From NCBI GenBank assembly GCA_032358165.1, contig JAALGY010000041.1, positions 2,852,001-2,916,000 of the forward strand: a DNA stretch of 64,000 nucleotides. Reading direction: 5' to 3'. The DNA is from Diplosphaera chodatii (lineage: Eukaryota > Chlorophyta > Trebouxiophyceae > Prasiolales > Stichococcaceae). The first letter of the stretch is position 1. Each line of letters starts with the position of its first letter. The notes beneath the pieces are model-generated. The model did no database searches. It had not been told where the DNA came from and saw only the letters and a program-made list of their open reading frames with translations. Position numbers and translations under genes: made by a program. Of the stretch, positions 15,290-28,456 are shown piece after piece.

Positions 15290-15690
15290 ATGTCGCCTGT
15301 GCAACCCGTCATGGTAATACCAGGCCCGCAGCCTGACAGTTGTGTTTCACTAGCCGCCCAATGTAGCAGTACCGCTGGCCATTGCGGCCGCTTTCCCTGC
15401 TGATGCTCTGGGGCGCTGTGCGCTGACCACTGCAGCTGTTGCAGACAGGTTCCAGGACGCCGCGCCAGAACCCTATGGCATCTACTGGGGTGGCGAGTAC
15501 CGGTACCAGGACAGCGCGGCTACAGCCCAGTGGGACTGCTTGATGGGCTGTTCCCGCAGCGCAATGCACAGGATGTGGCAGAGGTGGACGGCGTCGCGGC
15601 CATGTCGGCAGCTGTGTCAGAGGATCTTGCGGGGTGGCAGCAGCTCCAAGCAGATGCCCTGGAGGTTGTCGACGGGGACTGGGACCCCTA
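15290..15690 (+). other. Unassigned coding-like patch, frame broken
   Basis: An ATG at 15290 opens a short segment (MSPVQPVM) with a good donor at 15314. After an acceptor near 15450 two frames overlap: one gives Arg/Thr/Pro-rich sequence, another gives a natural-looking acidic C-terminus (LLDGLFPQRNAQDVAEVDG ... EVVDGDWDP, then TAG near 15690). No single spliced frame joins them. It may be a small gene with an unrecognised intron, or a decayed one. No family recognised. Confidence 0.25.
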
Positions 15691-16207
15691 GTAGTCAGGG
15701 TGCCAAGACCGCAGCCAGGGATGCAATAGATGAGTGGCAGCCAAGGAACATCGACACCGTGTGCAGTAGCCCCCAGATGAACAGCTGCTGCTGTTGTGGT
15801 GAGCAGGTGACATGATACAGGCAGCAGTGCCTGTGCATTTCAGGACGGACACCGTTTCTTCTGCAACGTTTTGTACACGAGGTGCCACAATTTTGCAGTG
15901 GCTAACAATATGCTGGCACATGAAACAGCGAAAACCACGAAACGGCAACCTGTGCTGGTTCACTCCACACATCCGTACCATGTGCTGCATTGCGGGCAGC
16001 TGACACAAGCATTGCGCTGCCTCAGGCAGGCACATGAGGTGAGCATTGATCTCAAGACGTTGTTCACGATGACTAAACTGCTGCCAGCTGACGACTCATC
16101 ATGGCGTCAGTGGTGCGCTCCAATGCCGCCAGCCCTGCAGCAAAAGCAGCACCATTCGATGCATCAACTCCCCAAACGGATGCTGCAAATGCCAAGATGC
16201 GGTACAC
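15691..16207. other. Intergenic region before the formin 3' end
   Basis: About 500 bp without a supported gene. A plus-strand open frame from 16101 overlaps the formin 3' end, has no family motif and no convincing structure. Confidence 0.35.
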
Positions 16208-19200
16208 CTACAACTCCTGCAGCAACCAGTCCTGCAGCAACAAAGGTGAGGTAGCCACGTCACAGATTTTGCAAAGGGCCACACCGCCATCTGGTTCAGC
16301 ACACCTGGGGGCGTGGCGGCGGCTGGGGGGGCGCTGCGCCGGCGGGGAGCAGGGCGTGAAGGTGCCGGAGCCGGCGGCCAGGCCGCTGCTTCCTGCCGCC
16401 GCCGACAGCGCCGCCGCCGCCAGCGGGGACGCCTGCTGCTTCTTGAGCGCGCTGCCGGGGCTCATGGCGGCGGCCGCAATCGCCGCGCGCTGCTCGTCAT
16501 CCTCCCACCTGGGGCGTCCAAAAACCATTCTTCCTCAGTGCACTTGAAATCACATGTACCTATCATGCAGTGTCGTACCACTGAGGATCCTCTGAGCTAA
16601 TGTATGCGCTTCTCAGCACAGCACAAGCTCTGCCGAGACAGTGTTCGTGAAAACGTGACGCAAAAGCAGCCAGCGTACCAATAGCTGGTGCGGGGCTGCT
16701 GCTTCACGCTTGCACTCGTGATCGCCGGGCTGCCGTTGTCCAGCAGCCGCAGCGGCGAACGCGGCGCGACCCTGCTGCCGCCTGCCGCCTTGCCGCTGCC
16801 GGGCTGCCGTTGTGGTGACCTGCGGCGCCAGCAAGCAGACATGTTGCAGATGCAGACCACGGGCAATGTCAGGTAGAAACCTCAATTGCTGCCGCTGGTG
16901 AGGACAGATGCATCGGCTTGCGGCACCAGTGGACGTCGCCTGCTGTACCACCTGGAACACCTTGGGGTCGCCTGTCGCACTCAGTACTAGTTCACGGCTC
17001 ATCTAGCAAACACGTGTGCAAATCATCAGCAGCAGCTGAGTGGCAGCGGCTGACCTCAACCGCTGGCTTGTATCATCCGTCGCCAGCTGGAGCTGCAGAC
17101 CGGACCTCGCGGGGCTGCTGGCCGCTGACTGCCGCCCAGCCGCCGTCTGCAGGCGCGCTCCCGCCGGGCTGCTGGCAGCCAAGGCCGCGGCCGCCTGTGC
17201 ACGCACCCCCGCATTGAGCTTGCAGTGTGCCCGAGGTACCAGCTGGGTGTTGGACAATCAGGCAAGCGAGTGAAATGCATCAGCACATGACCAGGAAGGG
17301 GTTCAGAGTTTGTGAACTGTGCGTGGGGGACGGGGTTCAATGTTTGTGAACTGTGCGTGTTGGACGTCTGATGCACAGCAGCGGCACCTCCGGGGTGAGG
17401 TGGCCGCCGTCCGGCTGCCGGGGCCGCTGCGGCGTCGCCGGCGGGGACACGACCGGGGCCGCCGCTGGCTGCAAGGCCGCGAGCTGGGGCGCCGGGCCGC
17501 CAAAGTCGGAGTACCCCGCACCGGGGTCCGGCGCCTGCGGCTGCTTGGGACTGGCTGGAGGCAGCGCCGGCGCCTGGCCTTGCCTCGCGCCGCCAGCAGC
17601 CGCCTTGGCTGGCGACCTGGCTGGCAAGGCCGCTGCATTTGCTGGCGAGGCTGCAGCCTCGGCGGGCGAGGCAGCCGTTGCCGGCGGCGGCTGCTCCGCG
17701 GCCGCTGCCGACGACTGCACGGCCGCCGGCGAGGTGGCCGCCCGCTGCATGCGCGTCCTGGCTGCAGCAGCCCCTGCCACAGCAGTGAGCCCCACCACCA
17801 GTTGTGCACGAGTTGATGCTCGCGGAAGAAGGCATGTCTCAGGACATCAGGGCGTGATGCTGCATGGGCCCTCCAGTGCTGGCGCACTCCTGCCCCGCGC
17901 TGCTGTTTTGACGGAAGCGGCCCAGCGGCCGGCAACACGAGCACGCGGGCGCACCCTTGCTGGGGGACGCCGGCACGGTGTTGAGCGCCGAGGGGGGCGG
18001 CCGCACGTCGGGGTGCGCCGCCGACTTGCGCGCCAGCTCGGCACGCTTGGCCGCCCGCTCCGCATCCGCCCTCTCCCGCGCCTCCTGCTTCTGCACGCCG
18101 TTGGTTGCATGGTCAGCAGATGCCCGGCAAATGCCTGCAACGCTGTCTGCACGCTGCCACCAGGTGGTGACTCCAGCCTGCCCAGAGGTGCTGGTGTGCA
18201 CATGGCAATCAGGTGCGCGACTGGCGGCAAAGGCAAAGGCAGACACTGCAACACAGTACGAGTGCGCTCTTGTCACCTTGATGTCGGTCAGCACGCGGTC
18301 AAACAGGTTGAGGAAGTCGCGGACGATGCGCAGGGTGCGGCTGGGGTCGCTCGCGTCAAAGGCCTCGCCGCAGTAGGTGGCCGCCTCCTGCAGCTGCTGG
18401 TGCGCCGCCTTCTCTGACCCCTGCAATGCACCAGGTGTTTATGTAAAACCTTTTCTGGCTAGCTTGCACATCTGACTCGCTGCCGGCGAGTCCTCAAAAA
18501 GCTGCTTGACAGCTGCGCATGTGTGCAGCAGGGCAGCTGGCATTCACGGGCCGGTTGTGCTGCCTGCACAGGCAGCAGCTGCTGCACAGCCAACAAGTCA
18601 CTGCCCAAGGTGCCTCTCTGGCGCTCTGCCATGGGCCTCCACGCACCTCCAGCTGCTCGAACTGGGGCGCGGCGGCCCGCTGGAAGGCGACCATGGCGTC
18701 GCGGAAGGCGGAGTGGGCCTCTGCGGCCGCGCCGCCCCCCAGCCCCGCCGCCGCCAGGATCTCGTCGTCCACGCGCCCGATGCCGGCGCGCAGCTCCCCG
18801 ATCTGCGCCCGGATCGCCGCGATCTGCATGCACGGAACAGCAGGATGCTGATCACAACAGAAGGGCATGTTGGATTTGAGGGTTCGATCACACTGTCATG
18901 CACAGCTGGATGCTTCCATACAGCACAGCAGCAAAGCCCGCAGGTTCGCCACCTAAACATGTCTGCAACCTCTCGAAGCTGATGGCCTGACATCGGCACC
19001 CTCCAGAAGCTTCGGCGGGCGCACCTGCAGGTTGGCGGCGGGGCGGATGGAGGACAGCTGGGCGGGGAGGGATCCCACGTCGCCCTGCCCCCGCGCCAGC
19101 AGCGCCGCCGTCACAAAGGCCAGCAGGCTGGTGCGCCGGTCGGTGCCCTTCACGTCCGCCAGCCGCAGCAGCGTGTCCAGCTTGAAGCCTGCGTTGGGTG

Positions 19201-22200
19201 GACGTTGTGATCATTACGCACGTGCAGAGCTGCTTTGCCTATGCCCTGGGAGCAGCACCTGTAGGAGTGGGATGTAGTGCGTGCGCTGGTCACGCTCTGT
19301 CTGAATTATGGCACCGAGATGATGGTTCGATGAGCGCACCGGCGGCAGAGCCGCGGTGGGTGCCCGCATTGAGGCGGTTGCCGGTGGCCAGGATCTCCTG
19401 CAGCAGCACCACCCACGCCTCGCTGCCCTGCAGCTGCTGGCACGCCGCCTCCAGCACCGCCAGCTGCCCCCGCACCTGTGCATGCCCAAGCCCATAGCGG
19501 TTGCAATGCTTGCATCGATAAACATCACCTGCCCTCGATGAGAGGACACCCTCCCATGCCACTGTTCACATGCGCCTGAGCGTAAGGAGGGCTACAGGAG
19601 CTGTCACCTGATGTGAGCATCTTCTCACACAGTGCACAGCAGTACACACGGCGGGCAAGCCTCTCGCAGCGGGGGGCACGAGTCCAGCCGCTGCAGCTCA
19701 GGTGAACAGTCCAACTCTCAAGCCCTTTACTGGTGACAAGGTAGGGCGCGCACCCGGTCGGCGGCGGCGGCGAAGGAGCGGGAGAAGATGCAGCAGGCGA
19801 TGCGCTGGCGCAGGCGCGGGATGGCGCGGATCTCCAGGAAGTAGCGCTCCACGGTGCCCAGCAGCGCGGGGTCGGCCACCCCCCGGTGCTGCGGGTGCTT
19901 GCCCTGCAGCGGCGTGGACCGGCTGCTAGCGTCAGCCCAGTGCCGCACGGGTCGCGCCACCAGGCACCCCTGCCGCGCGTCCTCAGCATGCTGACACCGG
20001 TCACCAGCACACGCGGCTCTGCAGGGTGACTCTCACGACCCTCTGTGAGCGGCACATCTCCAGCGGAACTGCCTGCTAGGCCTACGTAACACCCGCGCTG
20101 CGCACCTCCAGGTACAGCGCCAGGTCCTTGAGCTCCTGCTCCTCGGGCACCGCGCGCGACAGCGCGTCCAGCTGCTCCACCGTCAGCGCGCTGTCGTCCA
20201 TCGCCAGCAGCGCCTCCTGCGGGCCCGGGGCAACGGCGCACCGTCAGCACCCCCCGGCGGGACTTGGGGGCCTCGAGGCAAGCATGGGGCAGGGTGCTGT
20301 CCCTTCTTGCGTGTGATACCATCAGTCGAGCAGCAAGTGTCTACTGGATATCTGCCAACTCTGCTCAGGGCGGTATGTAGCCCTGCAGCATGCTGTACGA
20401 CACGCACCTTGATGGCGGGGAAGGGCTTGCGGATGCCGGACAGCTCGATGCTGATGTTGTGCGCACGGCGGTGCTCCACCAGCTGGATGTCGGCGGCCCG
20501 CGCCGCCGTCAGCCGCCGCAGCGTCGCGCTCTCCACCACCGCGAACAGCGACTCCAGCTGCTCCATGTTCACGGCGCCCGCCCGCGGCGTGCCCTGCAGC
20601 AGCGGGCGACGTGTTTCCAAGCAAGGTTGACAGGAAAAGGAGGGTTGCAGGTTCATGAGACAAGGCATGCTGCATTCTGTACTGGCATGTAAGCAGAGGA
20701 GACAGGTGCAGGCCATGGTCGATGACTGCATGTTATGCCGCTGCATGCTTTGAGAGTGTCGACCGGTCACCTTTGCCCACAGGCTGTCGGACGGCACGGC
20801 ACGGATCTTGTCCCAGTGCAGCTGCTTCAGGCGCTTGCGCTGCGTCGTGGTTGCATGCACCACCTGCAGAGTTGCCAGTGCAGCTGTGAGTCTGACCTCC
20901 CTCTGGCAGCCCCTCACGGCACAGCAATTCTGAAGGAGATAAACATGGTGCACGGGTGACGCCTGCAGGTGCACCTGAGCTCCGACAGGAGGAGTGGCAG
21001 TCTTGCCAGGCGTGCCACCCTTTTTGCCTGCATGACAAGGTCGAGGCAATTGAACTGATGTAGTCAGCTGCATCCCAGGCATGAAAATGACCTTTGGCCT
21101 TGCAAAATCTACTTGTGCAGGGTGAAGTGCAAAGGCAGTGTGTCATCATCGTGCAAAACGGAAGTCGCAAGTATGTGACCCAATGTGAGGAGTGAAGAAC
21201 CAGGATGCCCACCCTGGAGGAGCTTGCCCTTTGGTGGAGGTGGCGGCGGAGTTGGCGGCACGCCCTTGCCGCGCAGCTTGCCGGGAGGCGGCGGCGGCGG
21301 CGGCGGGGCCTTGGTCCCCGTCTTGGGTGGTGGCGGCGGGGGTGGGGGCGGGGCCCTGACCCCCGCCTTTGGTGGCGGCGGCGGGGGTGGCGGCGGAGCC
21401 TTGGTCCCGGCCTTGGGCGGCGGCGGGGGCGGCGGCGGCGGCGGCGCCTTGGGGGCCGCCTTGGCACCTGGGGGCTTTGGTGGAGGAGGCGGCGGCGGCG
21501 GCGGCGGGGCTGCTGATGACTTGCCTGCCGCCGCAGGGCCCGCCGGCCCCCGCGGCTTGCAGCCCGGCAGCAGAGATGGCGGCGGCGGCGGCGGCGGCGC
21601 ACCTGCTGCCTTGCCGACCGCCTTGGCCTGCTGCTGCGCGCCGTCCAGTTCCGCCTTGGCGCGGTGCGACGCGGGCGCGAGGACGCTGAAGGCGTGCATC
21701 ACGTCCTGGGGCACAAACTGCTGCGGGGCGCCCTCGTGGCTGCACAGCACGGCGGCCAGCGCCTCAATGACCTGGTCCCGCTTGTCGGCCGGCACCCAGT
21801 CCGGCAGGTGGATGGCGCCCGCGCCGGAGGGCCCCGCCGCTGCAGGGCTGGGACCAGAGCTGGCCGCTACGCCAGGGACCCCGGGCGACGCCGTCTTCGA
21901 TCCAGGCTGAGAGCCGGGCAGCTGCAGCGGGGCAGGTCCTGTGCCTGAGCCGGGTGCAGAAGCTGGAGCGTGGCTGCCCATGTGGGCTGGTCCAGCCGGT
22001 GAGGCGGCTGACGAGGGGGCAGAGGTGCTGGCGCCGCTCAGCGCCGGGCGCTCTGGGCTGAGGGCGTGGTCATGCGACTGCGCCGGGGCCTTGGCTGGGC
22101 TGCTGAACTGTGCGACAGCACCCTGGGGTGCATGTCCATCTGCGGCCGGGCCTTGCTGCACCGCGCGCTTCGTGGCTGCACGTGCGGCCGCCTCTGCGAT

Positions 22201-22617
22201 GCTGACCATGCTGCCATCAAGGGGCTGAGCAGCTGCAGCCCGACCTGCTGCCGCTGCAGCGGGCTGCGGGGCTTGCCTTGCACCCTGCTGTGCGCTGCCG
22301 CCTGCGGCTGCGGACGCTGCGGACATGCTGTGAACCAGCGCCGCCATGCTGATCGGAGGAGCTGTGCTGGAGGCGCCTGTGACAGCTGCACCAGCTGCCA
22401 CGCCGTTCACTGGCAGCTGCTGGGGGTGGGCTGCCTGCCGCTGCCCGTGGGCGATGATCTGCTGCACCAGCGCGTCGGCATCGCCCGACTCCCCGAGCAG
22501 CTTCTCCAGCTCGGCCATCGCCAGCGCCTGGTGCGGCTCCAGCTTGTGCCTGCCATGCGCTGCCCCGCCCCTGCTGCCGTGGCGCTGTTGCTTCTGCGGG
22601 AGTGCCCCTGCACGCAC
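16208..22617 (-). CDS. Formin, FH1-FH2 part and C-terminus
   Basis: Formins nucleate and elongate actin filaments: FH1 binds profilin-actin and the FH2 dimer caps barbed ends. The FH1 region (about 21220-21560) holds at least seven runs of 7-10 prolines separated by Lys/Gly/Ala. FH2 follows in several exons: QRKRLKQLHWDKI (about 20810-20850), NMEQLESLFA (about 20540), the EEQEL and YLEVR segments (about 20100-20210), ERYFLEIRAIPRLRQRI (about 19800-19850), the signature ATGNRLNAGT (about 19365-19395), then FKLDTLLRLADVKGTDRRTSLLAFV (about 19115-19180, broken by an intron), and the helical end with FDASDPSRTLRIVRDFLNLFDR (about 18300-18370). Downstream Ala/Pro-rich exons continue to about 16208. 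Final exon borders are uncertain. The FH2 motif order makes the family certain. Confidence 0.88.
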
Positions 22618-22671
22618 CCCTGGACATTGTTTGCAAATTCACTTCATTGCCATTCAGCTCCCGGGTCCAGC

Positions 22672-25600
22672 TTACACCTGTTCAAGCCTGCAGGCAGTGG
22701 GACAGACCACACCTGCTGCGGATGCGGCGCTGCCGGCCCGGCTGCGGTGCGGTCTGTGCTGGCCCGGCATGGTGCTGGCCGTGGCTCGCGACGCCAGGCT
22801 TGCGCTGCTGGCGCCGCCGGCCGACTTGTGCGGGGACGCATTTCCCACATCCGGCTGCCCGGGGCGCCAGCCCCTGCTGCGCTCGCGGCGCCTGCCCCGG
22901 CGGACAGCCGCGACCTGGCTGCCATGCGATGCGCCGCCGGCAGAGCTGCCGCTGGCGCCGCGGCGGCTGTGGCCGGCGCCGCTGTGGCTGCTGCCGCCGG
23001 CTGCTGAAGCCGCGAGGGCGGCGTCACCGTCTGCAGGGGCTGCCATATCTGCGGGCCGCCAAGAAGCTGCTGCGGCAGCAGGCCCCGCAGCCGCGGGGGC
23101 ATAGCCACTGAGCACGTCTACGGCTGCAGCTGCCCCCGTCGCTTGTGGGACTACTGGCGCTGACATGTTCAGTTGCGTACTGCCTACGCCAATGCGCTGA
23201 TCAGTGTCGCCACCTGCCGAACCAAACCTTGTGTCACCATTGTTGCAACAAAACTGTTTGGCAGCATGGGCTGCAGTATGATGTGCAGTGCCCATTGCCA
23301 CGCCAGCATCACCTGCTGCATCGCTGCGGGCTGCCAGCAGCGCGGCAAGTGTGGCAGGGTGCATGCGGACTGGGGTGCGCCCTGCCGAGTCCAGCTGCGA
23401 GCTGCTGTCGGTGCCGGCCTGCGAGTGCGCCGAAGCCCAGTCGCCGTCATCGCTGCTGGCCTGCAGCACGGGACAGCAGGTTGGTTGTCGCTGATACTGC
23501 AGCAGGGGCACATACACATGCTCCAGCTGCAATACGAAGGCACGCTCTCAGTTGATTGCCATCGCTGCACAACGCTCACCTCGGAGTCATCAACATCGAT
23601 GCGGTGCGCCGCCAGCTTGGCAGCCGTAGACAGCCCAGGTGCGGACACCACGAGCGGGCTGCCGGCGGCCGCGGCAACCGCCAAAGCCGGCAGCTCCTGG
23701 ATGCTGCTGCCGTGCACTCCGCTGCGGTCGCCACCAGGCGACTGAGCTCTAGAAGGGTCGTGGAGTCCTGGCTCCAGGGCGCCCGCTGGCGGGCGGGCGC
23801 TGGGTGCGCTGCCGCTCCCAGTGCAGCTGTCGGACTGCCGCCCATGCAGCGAGGGTGAGGCGATGCCGTGGAGCCACGACTCAACGTGGCTCTGCGCGTC
23901 GTGGCTGGCGGGCCGGCTGCCTGACGCAGAGCTGCTGTTGCGAGCATCATCCGGCAGCAACGAAGCGTCGTCGGGGTGATGAGCGCTGCGGTCGTTCCTG
24001 CGGCCTGCTGCACTGCGACGCTGTGCAACGGCTGGCCGGGGCACAGCAGCTGAGCGCGGCAACTCGTTCGCCTCGCCGACTGTGGGCTGCGCTGCCGGCT
24101 GCTTTGCATCCTGTGGCCGCCAGGCGCCGCCATGCGACTGGTCGCTGAGATCGGTCCCACCGCTGCCGCTGCGGGCGCTGCCACCAGCACTGCTGCTGGT
24201 CACATGCATGTCTGCTGCAGCCGGCGCAACTGCAGATGCACCGCCGCCGCTGCTCGCGACGCGCTCGAGTGAGCCCCCAGGGCTGTGTGGGCGCCAGCGG
24301 GTGGCAAGTCCCCTGGATCGTCGGCTGCGGCGCTCTTGGCCTGAACCCAGCGGCTGCATCTGGTGCTCCGAACTCAGATCCGCATCGCTGTCAGAGCCTG
24401 CAACGCTGGTGGCACGGCTGTCGTTGTGGGCGCCAGCCACGGAACGCCTGCGGCCGCCAGCGGCCGCCTCGGAGTCTGCCGGCCTCCAGCTGCCCGAGCG
24501 GCGGCGGCCGCCGGCTGCTGCAGTGGTCTCAGCAGCCGCAAAGCCTGCTGCGTCATCCGCTTCCGCAAGGCTGGCGCTGTAGATGCTGTCGGCCGCTCCG
24601 CCCTGCTGCTGCGCCGCCTGCGCACCTGCTGCCGCCACTCTGGCGTGCCGCTGAGCTGCCTTGGCGGCTGCTTCTGCCGCAACGTCGAACAGGTTGCGCT
24701 GCGCTTTGCGGGACGCACCAGACCGTGTGCTGCTGGCCAGGCCATGGCCACGCCTGCTGGGTGCTTCGAGGCCGTGCTCAGCAGCCGCAGTACCTGCCGC
24801 TGCTGCCTGCAGCTGTGCAGCAATGTGCAGGCCGTCTCCAAAGGCGTCAGCAGCTCCGACCTCAGCATCGACGCCGCCGGGCTGCACCGCTGCAGCAAAG
24901 GGGTTCCTGCTGACGGCCTGGGAGTCGATTGCGCTGCTCGTTGCGCCGCTGTCGTCAAGGCTGCTGCTAGCTGGGGCATACAGGCCAGCTGCCTCCCGCT
25001 GCTGCAAGGAAGGGCCGTGCTGCAGCGCATCATTGATTGGGTCCGTGGTGGGCCGCTGCAGCCGGGGCGGCAGACTGCTGGCTGCACTGCCAGTACGACC
25101 CATGGCTGCAGCGTTCGCACTGCACATACCAGAGCCACTGAGTAATCTGCAGTGCTGGACATGTCTGTAGCGTTTGCAGTGCAGCGGCCTGTCTAAGTGA
25201 AGCTGGCCTGTCCAATTGAAGCTGGGTTGGCGGTATCCTTTGTGTAGATGTCCAACAGAGTTTGATATTGACAGCTATCAGAGGCGTGAGTGGGCTCACC
25301 CTCCAGATCCCAGCTGCGTGGCCACATACGCTGCGAGCGCTGCGTCGCGCCTCGTCTTGCTGGCGGTGTGCTGCGGCGCACCACGGCTTGCAAGGGGCAC
25401 TGCGCCACTTGCATGGGCTGCCCCAGCCTCTGGCTGCTGCCGGAGGCCGCCAGATGACGAGTGCAGCCTGCCGGCCTCAGCACCGATGCCGCCAAAGTCC
25501 ATAGGCGAACGCGGCAGCTGCAGGCTGGTCTGGTACCCCTGCGCAGCTGGGCTGCCATCCAGCTGACTGCCAGCGTAGTCGCCCGCACTGCTGTTGCCGT

Positions 25601-28456
25601 ACCGCGTGCTGAAGCTGCTGTCGCCGTTGTCGAGTGCACCGCCGACGTCCGCCGCGCCATATCTGTAGGCGCCGGCGGCATGTGCGCCATACAGCGCCCC
25701 GCCGCTGCTGCCAGCACCGCCCAGGTCGAGGCTGCCGCGGCCGCGCAGTATGTCGAGGGCCTCTGCTGGAATGGACGCCTGCCGCTTGCCCAGGCGGGCC
25801 GAGCGCTGGGTTGGCTCCCACCCCGAGTCCTGCACGCGAGGGTGATGAGGCGGGGTCAGTGATATCTGCCGGGATCATCATGGTGAACCCCTAGAATTCG
25901 GTGCTAATTCCTTGTGGGAGCACAGGCTCGAACGCCTGAGAGGACACATCAAGACCTCAACAGCACAGAGAAGGAGCAACATTGGCAAGTGCAGGGCCTT
26001 CAAGCTGGCAAATCAGGCAGATGTACCCGCAGGGGGTTCCGCGGGGTGGAGGCACTTGGCTCGTCGAGGCCCTGGCCCCAGCCGCCCCTGCCGGCGCCCC
26101 GGCCGTCCCGCGGCAGCCACCGCACCGGCTGCCACTCCGGCTGCTTGGGCAGGTCCTTGGCCGGGTACAGGGACGAGTTGTTGTTGCCTGCGAAATGATA
26201 TTTGGCCGCAGCTCAGACACTGTGACACTGCTTGCATCTGGCTGCCAACTTCTCCAGCAATCACCACTCACAACATTTCTCACGCCTTCCCGCCGGCAAC
26301 GGACCAGCCTTGGGCACAACCTGAGGTTCCAAGCCGGGACAGTCACAGCAGGCTCGCCTGGTGGGCGCCAGGGGCGCTGCGTCTCGGCGGGCGTCGCGGC
26401 GGGGGCGGTGCCACGGCGCCCCGCTGTGTCGCCCTTCAGGATGGTGGGCGTCGTGTTCTGCTCTGGGCCTGGCGTGGCAGCGCACACCACAGTCCGTGGG
26501 CCTCCCAGCACCATCAGCTACTTTTTCGACAAATTACTACAGTCTTGTTGGAACCTTTGTGGCGTCAGCCTCAACGTGATCAGCAGCATGACGGCTGTCG
26601 TCAGGATCAGGCTCACCGCCGGGGGACAGGATGGTGGGCAGGCCGCCGGTGGTGTGGCGCGGCCGCCGCCGAGGCGCCGACACAGGCGATGTGGGCTCAG
26701 AGGTGCAGCGTACCCCGGCACTGGCCGCAGCATCCGCAGTCCAGCGGCGGCTGGCAGACTGCATGTCGGCGACGCTGTCTGTGTCTGCATACGTCCAGCA
26801 ACTTGTCAGCACCACCGCAATCACACCCTGTTCAGAAGAGGCGGCTGCCTTCGTGCTGTGCCTCATTTGATTGCCCGTACCACACGACTTCAGGAAGTGC
26901 AAACGTCGTCCATTGACCATGGCCAAGCAGGCACCTGACGAGGTGCTGCGCCGGGAGCGTGCTGTGCCATTTGCTGCTGCACTGGAGCCCAGGCCGGTGC
27001 GGCTGCGGCGGAGTGCGCTGCCGCTGCGTCGCAGCATGCTGCCGCCGGACTGCTGCCCAATGGCACCGTCTGCGCCTGTGCCGTTCTGCAGGGGCCCATC
27101 GCCATGCGCTTGCAGCAGGGTGTACAGGCTGCTGGCCGGGTCCTGTGACAGGGGCGTAACCAGCTTCCCCACTAGGCGCGGCCCCGCGGGCGGCTCCCTG
27201 GAGCTGCGACGCGAGGTTGGCTGCGAGGCCATCGTGCGTCGAGTCTGCACGCCCAAAGCGCATATGCTCACAGCATTGCTCCATTGGCGTGTCGATCAGG
27301 CGGCAATGGAATGGTCCATGACAGGACGTCAGCATGCTGCAACTGTGATGCTTGTAGACCAAGCGAAAACGTCTGTGCTTACCTGCGGCGCAGGCTGCAC
27401 AGTTGCTGCTGTTGGCGCCAGCAGGCCAGTCATGCGCGGCTCCGGCCAGATAGAGGCAAGCCCGTCCATGAGGAACAGCATGATGACCTCCGGGGCAGGT
27501 CGACAGTGGCGACTGGCATCTGGCAGCTGCCCCAGCTGCACTGCCCGCTGGAAGACAGCCTGGCCGATGGCTGCAGCCTGCGCTGATGCCATGCCGGCGT
27601 CCCCTGCCTGACTTGACCGCCTTGCCAGGGCCACCAAGAGCTTGAATGCATCTGCAGCAGCAACCTCGGGTCAGCCACGGGTTTGACCATTGCTTGAACC
27701 TTTTGTGCAGCGTGAAACGATGCATCAGCCATATCATTCATGACCCGATTGGATGGTTACCTCGCTCCAGTGGCGGCAGACGGTCCTTGACAATGCTGGC
27801 CATGTAAGTCCTGATGTCTGCGGGTGCGGAACCAGCTGCAATGCCGTACAGGGCTGTCCCATTGCTCTGTTCGTCTTTGTCCTGCTTGCTCTTCTCGCTC
27901 ATGCGGAACACATCTCCCGCAGCAATCTCGCGCAGTGCCGCCGCAGCCACAGCGTGCACGCCAGCCACCCTGACAACTGAATGGGCAGTACTGACGATGT
28001 CAGCGCTGAGATTCTCGTGCGAACAGGCGAACAGGCACTCACCCGCCTGCACACACAGGCCCGTAGCAGCCCCAACCTGCGTCGATGCCCGCGGTCAGCC
28101 CTTGCAGGGCCATGTCGACGTCATGCTGGTTGGCGCCGTTGCACCACAGGTCGGGCGTCTGTGCGGCACCTTCTGCAGCACCCATGGAACAATTGTCAGC
28201 GTGCAGACTGTGACGTTGATGATGGCGTGAGATTGCAACAGCAGCAGCACGCGTCAGGATGCTGCAGGAGCGGGGTTGCAGAGTTGATCTTGCCTGCGGT
28301 CTCCAGGAAGTCAAGAGCCCTGGTGACGATCTCAAGGCGCTGCTGCCGCGATGCCTGGCCGGCAGCAGTGCCGCCGGTCCTGCGCCGCTGGAACAGCGCA
28401 TTGTGCTGCAGCTCCGCTGTGTAGTCAGCAGGTTTTCTAGACCCGAACCTTGCCAT
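22672..28456 (-). CDS. 5' coding half of the formin locus, WRP-motif region
   Basis: Coding exons upstream of FH1 on the same strand, probably the formin N-terminus but possibly a separate gene. ATG 28456 starts MARFGSRKPADYTAELQHN; this and the next exons (to about 27400) are helical and well ordered, with pieces such as DMALQGLTAGID, VHAVAAAALREIAAGD and PEVIMLFLMDGLASIWPEP. I do not recognise the fold; an armadillo-like regulatory domain is possible, as animal formins have one here. From about 27270 to 22700 the sequence is Ser/Ala/Gly-rich. It holds a spaced series of tryptophan motifs: SWRPAD, RWRPHS, AWRPQD, SWRPAD, GWRPGQ (about 24485, 24295, 24115, 23055, 22870), and EWQPVRWLPRD near 26120. 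Exon borders were not resolved. Confidence 0.5.

Noticed and set aside
16101..16253. Plus-strand frame from an ATG at 16101 with NSCSNQSCSNKG
   Set aside because: It overlaps the formin 3' end, has no conserved motif and the Cys/Ser run comes from an AGC/TGC repeat.
17353..18417. Plus-strand 354-residue open frame
   Set aside because: It overlaps the formin FH2 end and Ala/Pro-rich exons, which have family motifs on the minus strand.
21185..21910. Plus-strand 241-residue Gly/Pro-rich open frame
   Set aside because: It is the exact antisense of the formin FH1 proline runs; GC-rich repeats open all frames.
24236..25170. Several long plus-strand Ala/Arg/Cys-rich frames
   Set aside because: They mirror the low-complexity minus-strand exon; no motif, and the composition looks like antisense of Ser/Ala codons.
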